Shown piece by piece: positions 35,475 through 43,908 of a DNA stretch of 64,000 bases. Position 1 is the stretch's first letter, and each line of letters opens with the position of its first letter. The position numbers and the translations under genes are program-made. The notes beneath the pieces were generated by a model that saw only the letters and a list, made by a program, of their open reading frames with translations, ran no database searches and was not told the origin of the DNA. Origin of the DNA: Candidatus Binataceae bacterium (GTDB taxonomy: Bacteria; Desulfobacterota; Binatia; Binatales; Binataceae); NCBI GenBank assembly GCA_035650475.1, contig DASRHP010000009.1, positions 486,545 through 550,544 on the forward strand, written 5' to 3'.

Positions 35475-36872
35475 ATGGACAGGGCCACATCGCTGGCCGA
35501 TCAATTCGCCCGGCTGCGCGGCGTAAGCCTGACGCGCTGGTGCGAGCAGGGCGCCTCGCCTCTGGCGCCGTCCACCGCGCTCATCACGATCGGCGCGTCG
35601 CATTTGCCTGTTTTGCACGTTGATGAGAAACGGCGATTAGCCCGCCTGGTGAGCGAAGGAGCCGTACTCTACGTGCGCGGCCTGCCGCGTAATGCTGCGT
35701 CGCTCGATCTCGCGCCGTTTGCGCACGGGTGCGTCCGGGTCGCGGGCGAGCGCCGCGCTGTCGGTTATCGCTTCACGACCGGCGCAATCGTGCCGGCCGT
35801 GCTGATGAACGAAGAGACGACGGGCGCTTTCGAGGCTGCCGGCGCGGAGCTCGAGGGGTTCCCTGTCCAGCCCCTGATGACGGTGCGTCATGTCGATGGT
35901 GTCGAGCGCGCCGGGATCTTCATGCTGGAATGCGGCCGCGGATGCGTCATCTACGACCTCCATCCTGAAGAAGAGGATGCCGGCTCCCAGAGCGGGGTCG
36001 CGCTCTTGATGCGGCTGGTCCGTCCCGACACGCGCCATCACGCGGTGGGGACTCTGTTCGCCGCCGATCGCGCGGCCGGCCGCGACGTGAAGCGGCCGCC
36101 CGCTTTCAATCTGGTGATTGACGACCGGCCGACCAACTTCGATCATTTCAATACCGCACCGCTCGGCGATCTGTTGCGCCGTGTCGAGGCGTTGTGTCCA
36201 GGCGCGCACACCGACTTCGCCTGGACTCCCAGCTACACTCATGTGCCGCGCGCCTACATCGAAACGCTGCGCAGCTTCGACACCGGCTTCGTCTGGCACG
36301 GGCTCTACCGGCACGTTGATCATCGCAAAATCCCCGACCTGGCCGACGACTTTGCGCGCGGACGGCGCCTCGTCGGGCGCATCGAGGAGCGCTTCCACGT
36401 TCGTCTGCAACCAGTGATGGTTTTCCCGTTTGAGGGTTCGACGTCCGAGCAGCTCCAATTTCTGAGCCGCGCAGGGTTCACGGCCAGCGTCGAAGAGCCT
36501 CGCCAAGCCGGCGACTTGCCCTGCGGAGTGTCCGCCGCGTCTCGCGCCTGCGTGCAGCCTGCGCAACTGGGCGGGCCCGGCATCGTCGTGCTCCATCGCT
36601 ATCAGGCTTCCGAGCTAAGTCGCGACCGGATGCTGGCGATGGCGACGCTCGGAGTGCCAATTATCGCCTACGCCCATCCGTGGAACCTCGGACTGCGGCG
36701 CCTGTCGCGGCTTCGCCCCTTCCGCGGCGACGTTGCCTACTTCGACGAAGTGCTCAAGTTCGCTGCGTCCAAGCGGCTGCGCCCGCTGCCGCTTGCGGAA
36801 ATCGCGCGCGAGGCCCGCGCCTCGGATGCACGAGGATTCTTCGCCGACGCCTCCCTGGCCGAAAGCGCCTAG
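35475..36872 (+). CDS. Deacetylase-like (NodB-fold) protein with variant metal motifs
   Basis: A 465-residue cytosolic protein four bases downstream of the dehydrogenase-like gene. Residues 1-200 are unrecognised (LITIGASHLPVLHVDEKRRL; FMLECGRGCVIYDLHPEEED). From about residue 210 it follows deacetylase order: FNLVIDDRPTNFDHFNTAPL (Asp-Asp), VWHGLYRHVDHRKIPD (several His), LQPVMVFPFEGSTSEQLQFL (usually RPPYG), FTASVEEPRQAG. The standard T(F/H)DDG and H(S/T)xxH signatures are altered, so activity is uncertain. Co-location with a canonical deacetylase suggests two separate steps of sugar modification. Confidence 0.55.
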   Translation: MDRATSLADQFARLRGVSLTRWCEQGASPLAPSTALITIGASHLPVLHVDEKRRLARLVSEGAVLYVRGLPRNAASLDLAPFAHGCVRVAGERRAVGYRFTTGAIVPAVLMNEETTGAFEAAGAELEGFPVQPLMTVRHVDGVERAGIFMLECGRGCVIYDLHPEEEDAGSQSGVALLMRLVRPDTRHHAVGTLFAADRAAGRDVKRPPAFNLVIDDRPTNFDHFNTAPLGDLLRRVEALCPGAHTDFAWTPSYTHVPRAYIETLRSFDTGFVWHGLYRHVDHRKIPDLADDFARGRRLVGRIEERFHVRLQPVMVFPFEGSTSEQLQFLSRAGFTASVEEPRQAGDLPCGVSAASRACVQPAQLGGPGIVVLHRYQASELSRDRMLAMATLGVPIIAYAHPWNLGLRRLSRLRPFRGDVAYFDEVLKFAASKRLRPLPLAEIAREARASDARGFFADASLAESA

Positions 36873-36893
36873 GCGTGGCGCCCGGGGAGAGCG

Positions 36894-37685
36894 ATGCCTG
36901 AACCGGCAATTTCCACAGAATCCGCGGCGCACGCGCAGGCTACGGCCGAGCCCGGATACGAGTACCGCGTTGTACGGGTTGCCGAAGCCGTGCGCTTCGT
37001 CGCGGCGGGCGAATGGGACATGCCCGACTTCCAGCGCCGCTTCGTATGGGAGCCGGGACAGGTATGCGCGCTTGCCGATTCGCTGTGGCGCAATTATCCA
37101 ATCGGCGCGCTGCTATTGTGGAACGCACGCGCGGCGGACCACGGCCGGCGATGCGCGCCGCTGTGGATCGCCGATGGCCAGCAGCGGCTGACGTCGCTCT
37201 GCCTGATGTACGGTGTCGAGCCGCCGTGGGTAAGGCGCATGGCGGACACGTCTCGCCGCCGCCTCGGGCGGCGCCTTGATCTGCGCTTCGACGTCGAGGC
37301 CATCGACGCGCCCTTCGTGTTCGCGGGCCCGCGTGGCGTGCGTGAGGAGCCGCGTCTAATTCCATTGGCGAGGCTGCTCGCTCTCGATCCGTCGCACGAG
37401 CGCGGTTGGATTGAGCTGGGGCGTTTGGCGGAGGAGCTGTGGGCGGCCGGGTGCTGCCGCGAGATCGACGCTGACGCGCTCCGGGCTCGGCTCGCGCGGG
37501 TAAGTATGATCGGTCGGCGGCAACTCGCCGCGGCGGTCGTCAGCCACGGGCGCGAGGGCGTGCTCGAGGTCTTCGCTCGTCTCAACAGCCGCGGGATGCG
37601 CTTTCGACGCCTGCTGCTGAAGATGGCGATGGAGCAGATTCCGGCGGCGCTGCGCGGCCGCCGCGGCTGGTGCTGCGATCCATAG
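36894..37685 (+). CDS. Stand-alone DUF262 (ParB-like nuclease fold) protein
   Basis: A 263-residue protein with the full DUF262 N-terminal core: WDMPDFQRRFVWEPGQVCAL, ADSLWRNYPIGALLLW, then PLWIADGQQRLTSLCLMYG (the DGQQR motif), and a later VFARLNSRGMRFRRL. DUF262 occurs in GmrSD-type restriction enzymes and other defence proteins, usually followed by a large C-terminal region (DUF1524, an HNH nuclease). Here the protein ends shortly after the RLNS motif, with no HNH part in the following 140 bases. It ends the EPS gene run; whether it belongs to the EPS operon or is a separate accessory gene is unclear. Confidence 0.75.
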   Translation: MPEPAISTESAAHAQATAEPGYEYRVVRVAEAVRFVAAGEWDMPDFQRRFVWEPGQVCALADSLWRNYPIGALLLWNARAADHGRRCAPLWIADGQQRLTSLCLMYGVEPPWVRRMADTSRRRLGRRLDLRFDVEAIDAPFVFAGPRGVREEPRLIPLARLLALDPSHERGWIELGRLAEELWAAGCCREIDADALRARLARVSMIGRRQLAAAVVSHGREGVLEVFARLNSRGMRFRRLLLKMAMEQIPAALRGRRGWCCDP

Positions 37686-37828
37686 GGCGCAAAAAGCTGA
37701 GCAGGCTTCGTGCCAGGCTCCCGGAACCAGACGGCGCGCGAACTCGATCGCGGCTGCCTCCAAGAGACATCGCCGGACTCTTTTCGATTCCGTCAGAACC
37801 AGCAACGGCGTGCCGGTCACGGCGGATT

Positions 37829-38383
37829 CTAATGTGTGGCCGGGTTGAGCTTGTCCGCTAGCACCGAGGCCTTTTCGGCATAGCCGGTGGCAGAGACGTA
37901 GTCCTGGTCGAGGGCGGCTTTGCGGCCAGCGCTCAGAAAGTCGTTCGCTTGATCATAGGTGGCCGCACTGTCGCGGTTGAGCTTGCCGCGATCCACCTTA
38001 GCCAGCCGCGCGCCGGCATCGTCGAGCAGACGCAGTGCGCGGTCGCGAATGTCGCTATCGCCGGCGAGCGTAACTGTCGGAGCCGGCACGGTATCGGTCG
38101 GTGACAGCGCGGCAGCAGGGGCTGGTGCCGGCGCTTGGGCTTCCGCCGGCGCGGCGGAGCTTGCACGCGATTTGCTCGCGCGCGCACGGCTCCGGGTGGC
38201 CGCGCTGCTTTCGCTCGGAGGCGGCGACGGCGGTGGCTGATAGCGCGGAGCCCGGAAGGCGGGTGGCGGAGGCGGCGTCATCAGCTGGGGAAACTGCCAG
38301 GTGCCGCCGGGCCCGAAACATCCCGACAGCGCGAAACACATAGCCGCCGCCGCGACGGACACCATAACCCGGCCCACTATCAT
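37829..38383 (-). CDS. Predicted lipoprotein of the two-component operon
   Basis: A 184-residue lipoprotein: MIVGRVMVSVAAAAMCFALS ends in the lipobox LSGC. A long Pro/Ala/Ser-rich linker (residues 25-110) leads to a helical C-terminal domain (IRDRALRLLDDAGARLAKVD, YDQANDFLSAGRKAALDQDY). That helical part recalls DUF4398-type envelope lipoproteins. It lies 11 bases downstream of the histidine kinase, so it may be a co-transcribed sensor accessory. The frame is open 68 codons further upstream, but the lipobox fixes the start. Confidence 0.75.
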   Translation of the reverse strand: MIVGRVMVSVAAAAMCFALSGCFGPGGTWQFPQLMTPPPPPAFRAPRYQPPPSPPPSESSAATRSRARASKSRASSAAPAEAQAPAPAPAAALSPTDTVPAPTVTLAGDSDIRDRALRLLDDAGARLAKVDRGKLNRDSAATYDQANDFLSAGRKAALDQDYVSATGYAEKASVLADKLNPATH

Positions 38384-38394
38384 GGCAATCCAAC

Positions 38395-40212
38395 CTATCC
38401 GACGCTCATTTGCGCCGCCGCAGACCGCGCCGCCGGCTGCTCTTCCAGTGGCAGACGGATACGCACGCTGGTGCCCGCGTCGACCTTGGAATCGATCTTC
38501 AGCGTGCCGCCGTGCAGATCGACAGCACGTACCGCCAGCGGCAATCCTACTCCGTTGCCGTCTTCCTTGGTCGTGAAATACAGGCAAAAGACGTTGTTGA
38601 GATGCTCGGGCGCGATTCCCTGACCAGTATCCGAAATTACCAGTTCGACCGCGCCCTCGACCAGGCGGCTGGCGATGGTCAGCCGGCCGCCGCTCGGCAT
38701 CGCGTCCAGGGCATTCTGCAGCAAATTGCGCAGCGCTTCCATCAGCACCGCCCGGTCTGCCCTGATAAACGGCTCCGCGCTATCGAGGCTGCATTCAACC
38801 TCAATTTGCGGATCGTTGAGGCCCTTGACGAGTTCGGTCAGAAGATCGTTGACAGCTACGCGCTCGATTTTCAACCGGTCCGGCCGCATGAAGCGCAGCA
38901 GCGCTTCGATCGCTTCGTCGATGCGCGAGATCTCCTCGCGCACCGCGTGCACGCGCTCCTCGGTCGGACGCCCGTTGAGGGCGTCATGGCTGAGCAGCTC
39001 GAGCTCCAGGGTGATCGCGTTGAGCGGATTGCGAATCTGATGTGCGGCGGCCGAGATGAGCTCGCCCAGGCGGGCCAGCCGCTCCGAATAGTCAACCACG
39101 CTCTCGAGCTCGCGCACCGGATTGAGATCGCGCGCGATCACCAGCTGCCCGGCCTGTGCCGGGTCCCGCCCGAGAGGAAAGATTGAAACCAGCAGCGGGA
39201 TCTTGTGCCGGCCGCGCCCTTGCTCGACGGCGACGTCGCGTAGTTCGGTCGCCGCCGCGCGCGCGGTCTGGGCCATATTGACTAGCGGATGGTTCTCGCC
39301 GAGCAGCGCGGCGAGCGGCTTGCCCTGGGCGAGTCCGCCGGCCGGCAAGCCCAGCCGGCCCTGCGCCTCCTCGTTCGAGAAGCGCACGACGCCCGCGGCG
39401 TCGAGCAGGATGACGGCGTCGTCGATCGAGCGGAAGATGCTCATGAAGCGGCCGCGCTCGTCCTCCCATTGTACGCGGTCCAAACGCACCCGCTGCGAGA
39501 GGGCGTTGAACTTCTCGGCCAGCACGCTGAGCTCGTCGCGCCCGCGAATCTCGATAGTGCCGGTGTCGGCGCCGGCCGCCAGTCGTTCGAAACCGGCGCT
39601 GATCGCGGTCAACGGTGCGAGCAGCACACCCGATAGCAGCGCGCCCAGCAGGCTCACCACGATCACTACTGCCGCGATCACAAGCACGTTGGCGACGTCG
39701 CGATGGACCTCGGCGGCGATCAGCGCCGTGGACAGCCCCACCTTGATCAGCGCGAACGGGTGGTCGTTGATCTCGACCGGCGCGCTGATCTCATAGACGT
39801 GTTCCCCCCACAGCGGCCTGATTCGGGCCAGCGGCGACCAGCGGGCGGCGGCCCGGCTGAGCCTGTCGAAGGGCAGCGGCTTGACCCTGCCTGCCGGCGG
39901 CAAGCCGGCGATCGCCTGCCCATCGATCGTCTCGACCCGCACGTACACCACGCCTTTGCCGAAGGCGCTGGAAGAGGCGAGGAAGGCGGCCAGCGCGCGG
40001 TCGGCGCGCAGGGTGGCCAGCGGGTCGCCGCGCTGGTTGGAGAGCGCGGTGCGAATCTGTTCGAAGGTCTGCTTGACCAGCACGCGCCCCGACTCGCCGA
40101 GGTCGTCGACCATCACGCGCATGGCGTGGTTGACCTCGGTCGCGCTGACGGCGAGCACCGCCGCCACCAGCAGCGGGACGAAGATCGCAGCGATTTTTGC
40201 GCGCAGGCCCAC
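38395..40212 (-). CDS. Membrane sensor histidine kinase (NtrB/AtoS-like)
   Basis: A 605-residue kinase. TM1 is at about residues 8-26, a periplasmic sensor region follows (30-165), TM2 at 172-198, then HAMP (about 200-250) and PAS (258-355, FRSIDDAVILLDAAGVVRFS). The phosphoacceptor is His391 in AAAHQIRNPLNAI, and the ATPase domain has LRNLLQNALDAM (N box), VISDTGQGI (G1) and TTKEDGNGVGLPL. It lies 38 bases downstream of the NtrC-type regulator, its likely partner. The signal it senses is unknown; proximity to the EPS locus suggests envelope state. Confidence 0.9.
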   Translation of the reverse strand: MGLRAKIAAIFVPLLVAAVLAVSATEVNHAMRVMVDDLGESGRVLVKQTFEQIRTALSNQRGDPLATLRADRALAAFLASSSAFGKGVVYVRVETIDGQAIAGLPPAGRVKPLPFDRLSRAAARWSPLARIRPLWGEHVYEISAPVEINDHPFALIKVGLSTALIAAEVHRDVANVLVIAAVVIVVSLLGALLSGVLLAPLTAISAGFERLAAGADTGTIEIRGRDELSVLAEKFNALSQRVRLDRVQWEDERGRFMSIFRSIDDAVILLDAAGVVRFSNEEAQGRLGLPAGGLAQGKPLAALLGENHPLVNMAQTARAAATELRDVAVEQGRGRHKIPLLVSIFPLGRDPAQAGQLVIARDLNPVRELESVVDYSERLARLGELISAAAHQIRNPLNAITLELELLSHDALNGRPTEERVHAVREEISRIDEAIEALLRFMRPDRLKIERVAVNDLLTELVKGLNDPQIEVECSLDSAEPFIRADRAVLMEALRNLLQNALDAMPSGGRLTIASRLVEGAVELVISDTGQGIAPEHLNNVFCLYFTTKEDGNGVGLPLAVRAVDLHGGTLKIDSKVDAGTSVRIRLPLEEQPAARSAAAQMSVG

Positions 40213-40250
40213 AAAACCCCCGGGCGCCGGCGAATGCGCTGCCGGGCGCC

Positions 40251-41711
40251 CTAGACCTTACCCGCTTCGGACTTCGCCTGGTAGCGGCCCAACTTGTTGT
40301 ACAGCGTCTTGGGGCTGATACCAAGGATCTCGGCGGCGCGCAGCCGGTTGCCGCCCACCATATCGAGCGTCTTTAAAATCAGCTCGCGCTCCACCGCGCG
40401 CAGCGGCTGGCCCACCGGCAGAGCCACACCTTCGGCGGCCGACGTCGTCACGCCAGGCCGGGCGGCGGGCGTTGCCCCGGGGATCTCGCTTGCGCGGGCG
40501 ACGTGGTCGCGGGCCGGCTCGGATTGCGCGCCGAGCACGCCGTTGCCGCTCGGCAAATCGGCGACCGTGATCAGCGGTCCGGGGCTGACGATTACCGCGC
40601 GCTCGATGATGTTGCGCAGCTCGCGTACGTTGCCTGGCCATGGCCGCGCCTTGAGCGTGGCGAGGCACTCGTTGTCAACTCCGGTGATATTCTTCGAGTT
40701 GGCGCGCGCGAATTCGCGCACGAAATGGTCCACCAGCGCAGGGATGTCCTCGACCCGCTCCGCGAGCCGCGGCAGCTCGATAGTAAACACGTTGAGCCGG
40801 TAGTAAAGGTCCTCGCGCAGCCGCCCCTCGCGAAACGCCTCGGCCAAGTCGCGGTTGGTCGCGGCCAGCACCCGCACATTGAGCGTGACGTCGCTGGTGC
40901 CGCCCACACGCCTTAGCTTGCGATCCTCGATCACCCGCAGCAGCTTGGCCTGCAGCTCGGGCTTCATTTCGGTGATTTCGTCGAGCAGCAGGGTGCCGCC
41001 GTTGGCCAGTTCGAAGCAGCCCGCACGCCGCTGGTCGGCGCCGGTGAAGGCCCCGCGCTCGTGGCCGAAGAGTTCACTTTCGAGCAAACCCTCGGGCAGC
41101 GCCGCGCAGTTAACCGCGACGTAGGGGCCGCCGCGCCGGGGCGAGTACTCGTGGATCGTGCGCGCCACGACCTCTTTGCCGGTGCCGCTGTCGCCCCGGA
41201 TGATCACCGAGGCAGAACTTGGCGCCGCCTGTTCGACCAGCGCCATCACTTTGCGCATCGCCTGCGACTGCCCGATGATCGGGCCCAGCTCGCCCGCGCC
41301 CATCAGGCGCAATCGCAGCCGCTGGTTCTCCTCGCTGATGTTCAGCATCTCGCTCAGATTGAGCAGCATCTGATGCAGGCGCGGCGGATCGACCGGCTTG
41401 CGCAAGTAGTCGTACGCGCCCAGCTTGATCGCGCGCACTGCGTCGGGAATATCGCCCTCGCCGGAAATCACGATGGTGGTGATCGGAAGGCCGCGCCGGC
41501 GCAGCTCGCCGAGCACCTCGATTCCGTCGCTACCCGGCATCTTGAGGTCGAGCAGCAGGATGTGCGGCTCGAAGCTCTGCGCCAGCTCCACTGCGCGCCG
41601 GCCGTCCTCGGCGGCCTCGACCACGAAGCCCCACGAGGCGATGAGTTCGGTCCACGCGCGCCGTGTCCTCGGATGGTCCTCAGCGACCAGTACGCGCTTT
41701 GCGTCTGCCAT
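40251..41711 (-). CDS. Sigma-54-dependent NtrC-family response regulator
   Basis: A 486-residue activator. The receiver domain has acidic residues VAEDH, the phosphoacceptor Asp55 in LLLDLKMPG and Lys105 in YLRKPVD. The AAA+ domain has Walker A GDSGTGKE (173-180), the sigma-54 contact loop GAFTGA (220-225) and Walker B GGTLLLDEITEM. The C-terminal Fis-type helix-turn-helix reads NRLRAAEILGISPKTLYNKL. It pairs with the kinase directly downstream. The four candidate -24/-12 promoters in this window are possible targets. ATG 41711 starts at the receiver domain; 41744 is an alternative. Confidence 0.93.
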   Translation of the reverse strand: MADAKRVLVAEDHPRTRRAWTELIASWGFVVEAAEDGRRAVELAQSFEPHILLLDLKMPGSDGIEVLGELRRRGLPITTIVISGEGDIPDAVRAIKLGAYDYLRKPVDPPRLHQMLLNLSEMLNISEENQRLRLRLMGAGELGPIIGQSQAMRKVMALVEQAAPSSASVIIRGDSGTGKEVVARTIHEYSPRRGGPYVAVNCAALPEGLLESELFGHERGAFTGADQRRAGCFELANGGTLLLDEITEMKPELQAKLLRVIEDRKLRRVGGTSDVTLNVRVLAATNRDLAEAFREGRLREDLYYRLNVFTIELPRLAERVEDIPALVDHFVREFARANSKNITGVDNECLATLKARPWPGNVRELRNIIERAVIVSPGPLITVADLPSGNGVLGAQSEPARDHVARASEIPGATPAARPGVTTSAAEGVALPVGQPLRAVERELILKTLDMVGGNRLRAAEILGISPKTLYNKLGRYQAKSEAGKV

Positions 41712-41854
41712 GTTTGTTGAAACGAGCAGGAAAGATGACGTCATTAATCCTACCATTGCTCGCCGCGCAGGCGAAGCGGTCAGCGGGCTATCATGGGGCA
41801 AAATCCTCCGATGACAGGCGCCGGATGGCGCGCTTGCGCATAAGGAAGCGACAA

Positions 41855-42166
41855 CTAGACAATCGCGCCCAACACGTCGCCCACGATCCTGAACGGCAGC
41901 AGAATTATTGTGCCGACCAGATGGAGCGTCGCGCCGAGCACGCTGTCGGGTTCGCTGGACTGGGTGGTGGTCGTCGTGGTTGTGGCAACCGGCTGTACGC
42001 CGGGTGCCGCGCCCTCGTCGGTTCCGGTCTGCGAGCTTACGCTCGCGCCGCTTACGCGAGTGGTGGTGGTTACGGTGGTGGTCTTCTCCGTACTAGCGCA
42101 TCCCTGCGCCAGCATCGCGGCACAGGACGCGACGGCGGCGACGAGCAACACTTTGGGCCGCGTCAT
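41855..42166 (-). CDS. Small threonine-rich lipoprotein
   Basis: A 103-residue lipoprotein. The signal peptide (PKVLLVAAVASCAAMLAQGC) ends in a lipobox-like AQGC. The mature part has runs of threonine (TTTVTTTTRV, TTTTTTTQ) around a Gly/Ala linker, then a hydrophobic C-terminal segment (LHLVGTIILLPFRIVGDVLG) that could insert in a membrane. An AAGGAGG ribosome site precedes the ATG. The function is unknown. It is divergent from the arsR-like gene. Confidence 0.7.
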   Translation of the reverse strand: MTRPKVLLVAAVASCAAMLAQGCASTEKTTTVTTTTRVSGASVSSQTGTDEGAAPGVQPVATTTTTTTQSSEPDSVLGATLHLVGTIILLPFRIVGDVLGAIV

Positions 42167-42347
42167 CCCCTCGTCCTCCTTGGAATGTAGCGTATTCCGC
42201 CGCGCCGGCCCTCGCGTTGGATCGCCAGCCGAAAGCATATCACGGGTGAGCGGGAGGCGAATACCGAAATAAGGCGGCGCCCGACTTGCGCCTGTCGCGC
42301 GTCCGGCAACGATATCGCCCAATGCCCGGGAAGACCGAGCCGAGTGC

Positions 42348-42377
42348 TTGACATTTATGTAACCTATTGGTTACATA
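42348..42377 (+). promoter_or_regulatory. Promoter with embedded ArsR-type operator palindrome
   Basis: TTGACA at 42348-42353 is followed, after 18 bases, by TACATA (42372-42377). Between and over the -10 lies ATGTAACCTATTGGTTACAT (42357-42376), two perfect 8-base arms around TATT. A repressor bound there would block RNA polymerase, so the downstream ArsR-like gene is probably self-regulated. The promoter would place the start of transcription close to the GTG at 42385. Confidence 0.7.
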
Positions 42378-42384
42378 TCGCCCG

Positions 42385-42705
42385 GTGCCGCTCGACTCGA
42401 CGCTCGCCGCGCTCGCTGATCCCACCCGGCGCGAATTGCTGCGCCGCCTGGCCGAACGGCCGCGCCGTGCGGGTGAACTCGCCAAAGGCTTCGCGATAAG
42501 TCGTCCGGCCATCTGCAAGCACACTCGGCTGCTCGCCAGGGCCGGGCTGGTCAGAGCCAAGAGGAGCGGGCGCGAGCGAATTTACGAACTCGCGCCCGCG
42601 GGCGGCCCCGAGATTCGGGCGCTGATCGCGGAACTGGAACAAGTCGGGCGCTTCTGGGACGTCGCGCTCGACGCCTTCAAACGTTACGCAGAGGAGAAGG
42701 CATGA
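42385..42705 (+). CDS. ArsR family transcriptional regulator
   Basis: A 106-residue winged-helix repressor. PLDSTLAALADPTRRELLRR begins the domain, and the recognition region is GFAISRPAICKHTRLLARAG, followed by the wing VRAKRSGRERIYELAP. There is no obvious metal-binding cysteine, so it belongs to the ArsR branch commonly paired with SRPBCC genes. The open frame runs back to a TTG at 42367 inside the operator, which is an unlikely start. GTG 42385 is preferred and may give a leaderless or near-leaderless message. It overlaps the next gene by four bases. Confidence 0.88.
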   Translation: MPLDSTLAALADPTRRELLRRLAERPRRAGELAKGFAISRPAICKHTRLLARAGLVRAKRSGRERIYELAPAGGPEIRALIAELEQVGRFWDVALDAFKRYAEEKA

Positions 42706-43124
42706 CCATTCGCAAGTCGATACGGGTCGAACGCTCGCCCGAGGCCTCTTTCCGCGCTTTCTGCAAGGAGATCAGCCAATGGTGGCCGGCGGGATTCAGC
42801 GGCGTGGGGAGCAAGGTCTTTCTCGAATGCGAGGTCGGCGGGCGATTCTACGAGCGGCGCACGGACGGCTCCGAGTATGAAATCGGGCGCGTCACGACCT
42901 ATCGACCACCGAGCGTGGTGGCCTTCACCTGGCGGGCGCCGAGTTGGGACCTCGCAACCCGGGTCGAAATCCGCTTCATCCCCGACGCCGGCGGAACCCG
43001 AATCGAACTCGAACATAGCGGCTGGGAGCAGGACGCGAAGACGCGCGAGGCGCGCGGCCGCTACCACTCCGGATGGGAAACGATGCTCGGACACTATCAG
43101 ACGCATCTTGACCGTTCGCGGTGA
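42702..43124 (+). CDS. SRPBCC/AHSA1 domain protein
   Basis: A 140-residue hydrophobic-pocket (Bet v 1-like) protein. Typical stretches are IRKSIRVERSPEASFRAFCK at the start, VGGRFYERRTDGSEYEIGRV and VVAFTWRAPSWDLATRVEIR in the middle, and SGWETMLGHYQTHL at the end. ArsR-SRPBCC pairs are common, and the ATGA overlap with the upstream regulator shows co-translation. Ligand and function are unknown. Confidence 0.88.
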   Translation: MTIRKSIRVERSPEASFRAFCKEISQWWPAGFSGVGSKVFLECEVGGRFYERRTDGSEYEIGRVTTYRPPSVVAFTWRAPSWDLATRVEIRFIPDAGGTRIELEHSGWEQDAKTREARGRYHSGWETMLGHYQTHLDRSR

Positions 43125-43180
43125 GCGGGCAGCCGATCGAGTGGATTGATTGTCAGTCAATGGTGGAGTGAGGGCGCGCG

Positions 43181-43885
43181 ATGCAACACCGAATCGTATC
43201 TCACGAGGAATGGATCGAGGCGCGAAAGGAACTGCTGGCGCGGGAAAAGGAGTTCACGCGGCTGCGCGATGAGCTGAGCGCGCGGCGGCGCGAGCTGCCG
43301 TGGGAAGCGGTCAACAAGCAGTACATATTCGAAGGGCCCGACGGCAAGGAGACTCTTGCGCAGCTCTTCGGCGACAGGAATCAGCTCGTCGTCTATCACT
43401 TCATGTTCGCTCCAGCGTGGGAGGCGGGATGTCCGCACTGCTCATTCTGGGCGGACAATTTCGATCGTATACCGATCCATCTCGCCCATCGCGACATCAG
43501 TTTCGTGGCGATCTCGCGCGCGCCGTACCCGAAGCTCGCGGCTTACCTCCGGCGGATGGGATGGAGCTTCAAGTGGCTGTCGTCATTCGGCAGCGATTTC
43601 AATTACGACTACTTCGTTTCGTTCACGCCCGACGAAATCGAGCGTGGCATCGGCTTGCGGAACTATGAGCGGCGCAGGCTGCAAGGCGAGGAGACCGCGG
43701 CCATCAGCGTATTCGCGCGCGATCAGGCCGGCGCGATCTTCCATACCTATTCGACCTATGCGCGCGGCCTCGATATGCTGAACGGCGCTTATCACTACAT
43801 CGACCTCACGCCCAAGGGCCGCGACGAGGCCGGCTATCCGCATCCGCAGTTCTGGGTGCGCCGGCGCGATGAATACGACAGATAG
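43181..43885 (+). CDS. DUF899 thioredoxin-like protein
   Basis: A 234-residue soluble protein of the DUF899 family. IVSHEEWIEARKELLAREKE opens the protein, followed by FTRLRDELSARRRELPW, the CxxC-bearing WEAGCPHCSFWADNFDRI (cysteines near residue 87), and SFVAISRAPYPKLAAYLRRM, GWSFKW. The family has a thioredoxin-like fold of unknown activity and often sits with ArsR/SRPBCC genes, as here. The final part (YHYIDLTPKGRDEAGYPHPQ) is also conserved. Confidence 0.88.
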   Translation: MQHRIVSHEEWIEARKELLAREKEFTRLRDELSARRRELPWEAVNKQYIFEGPDGKETLAQLFGDRNQLVVYHFMFAPAWEAGCPHCSFWADNFDRIPIHLAHRDISFVAISRAPYPKLAAYLRRMGWSFKWLSSFGSDFNYDYFVSFTPDEIERGIGLRNYERRRLQGEETAAISVFARDQAGAIFHTYSTYARGLDMLNGAYHYIDLTPKGRDEAGYPHPQFWVRRRDEYDR

Positions 43886-43908
43886 CAGCTCTGCTTCGGA
43901 GGCAAGCG

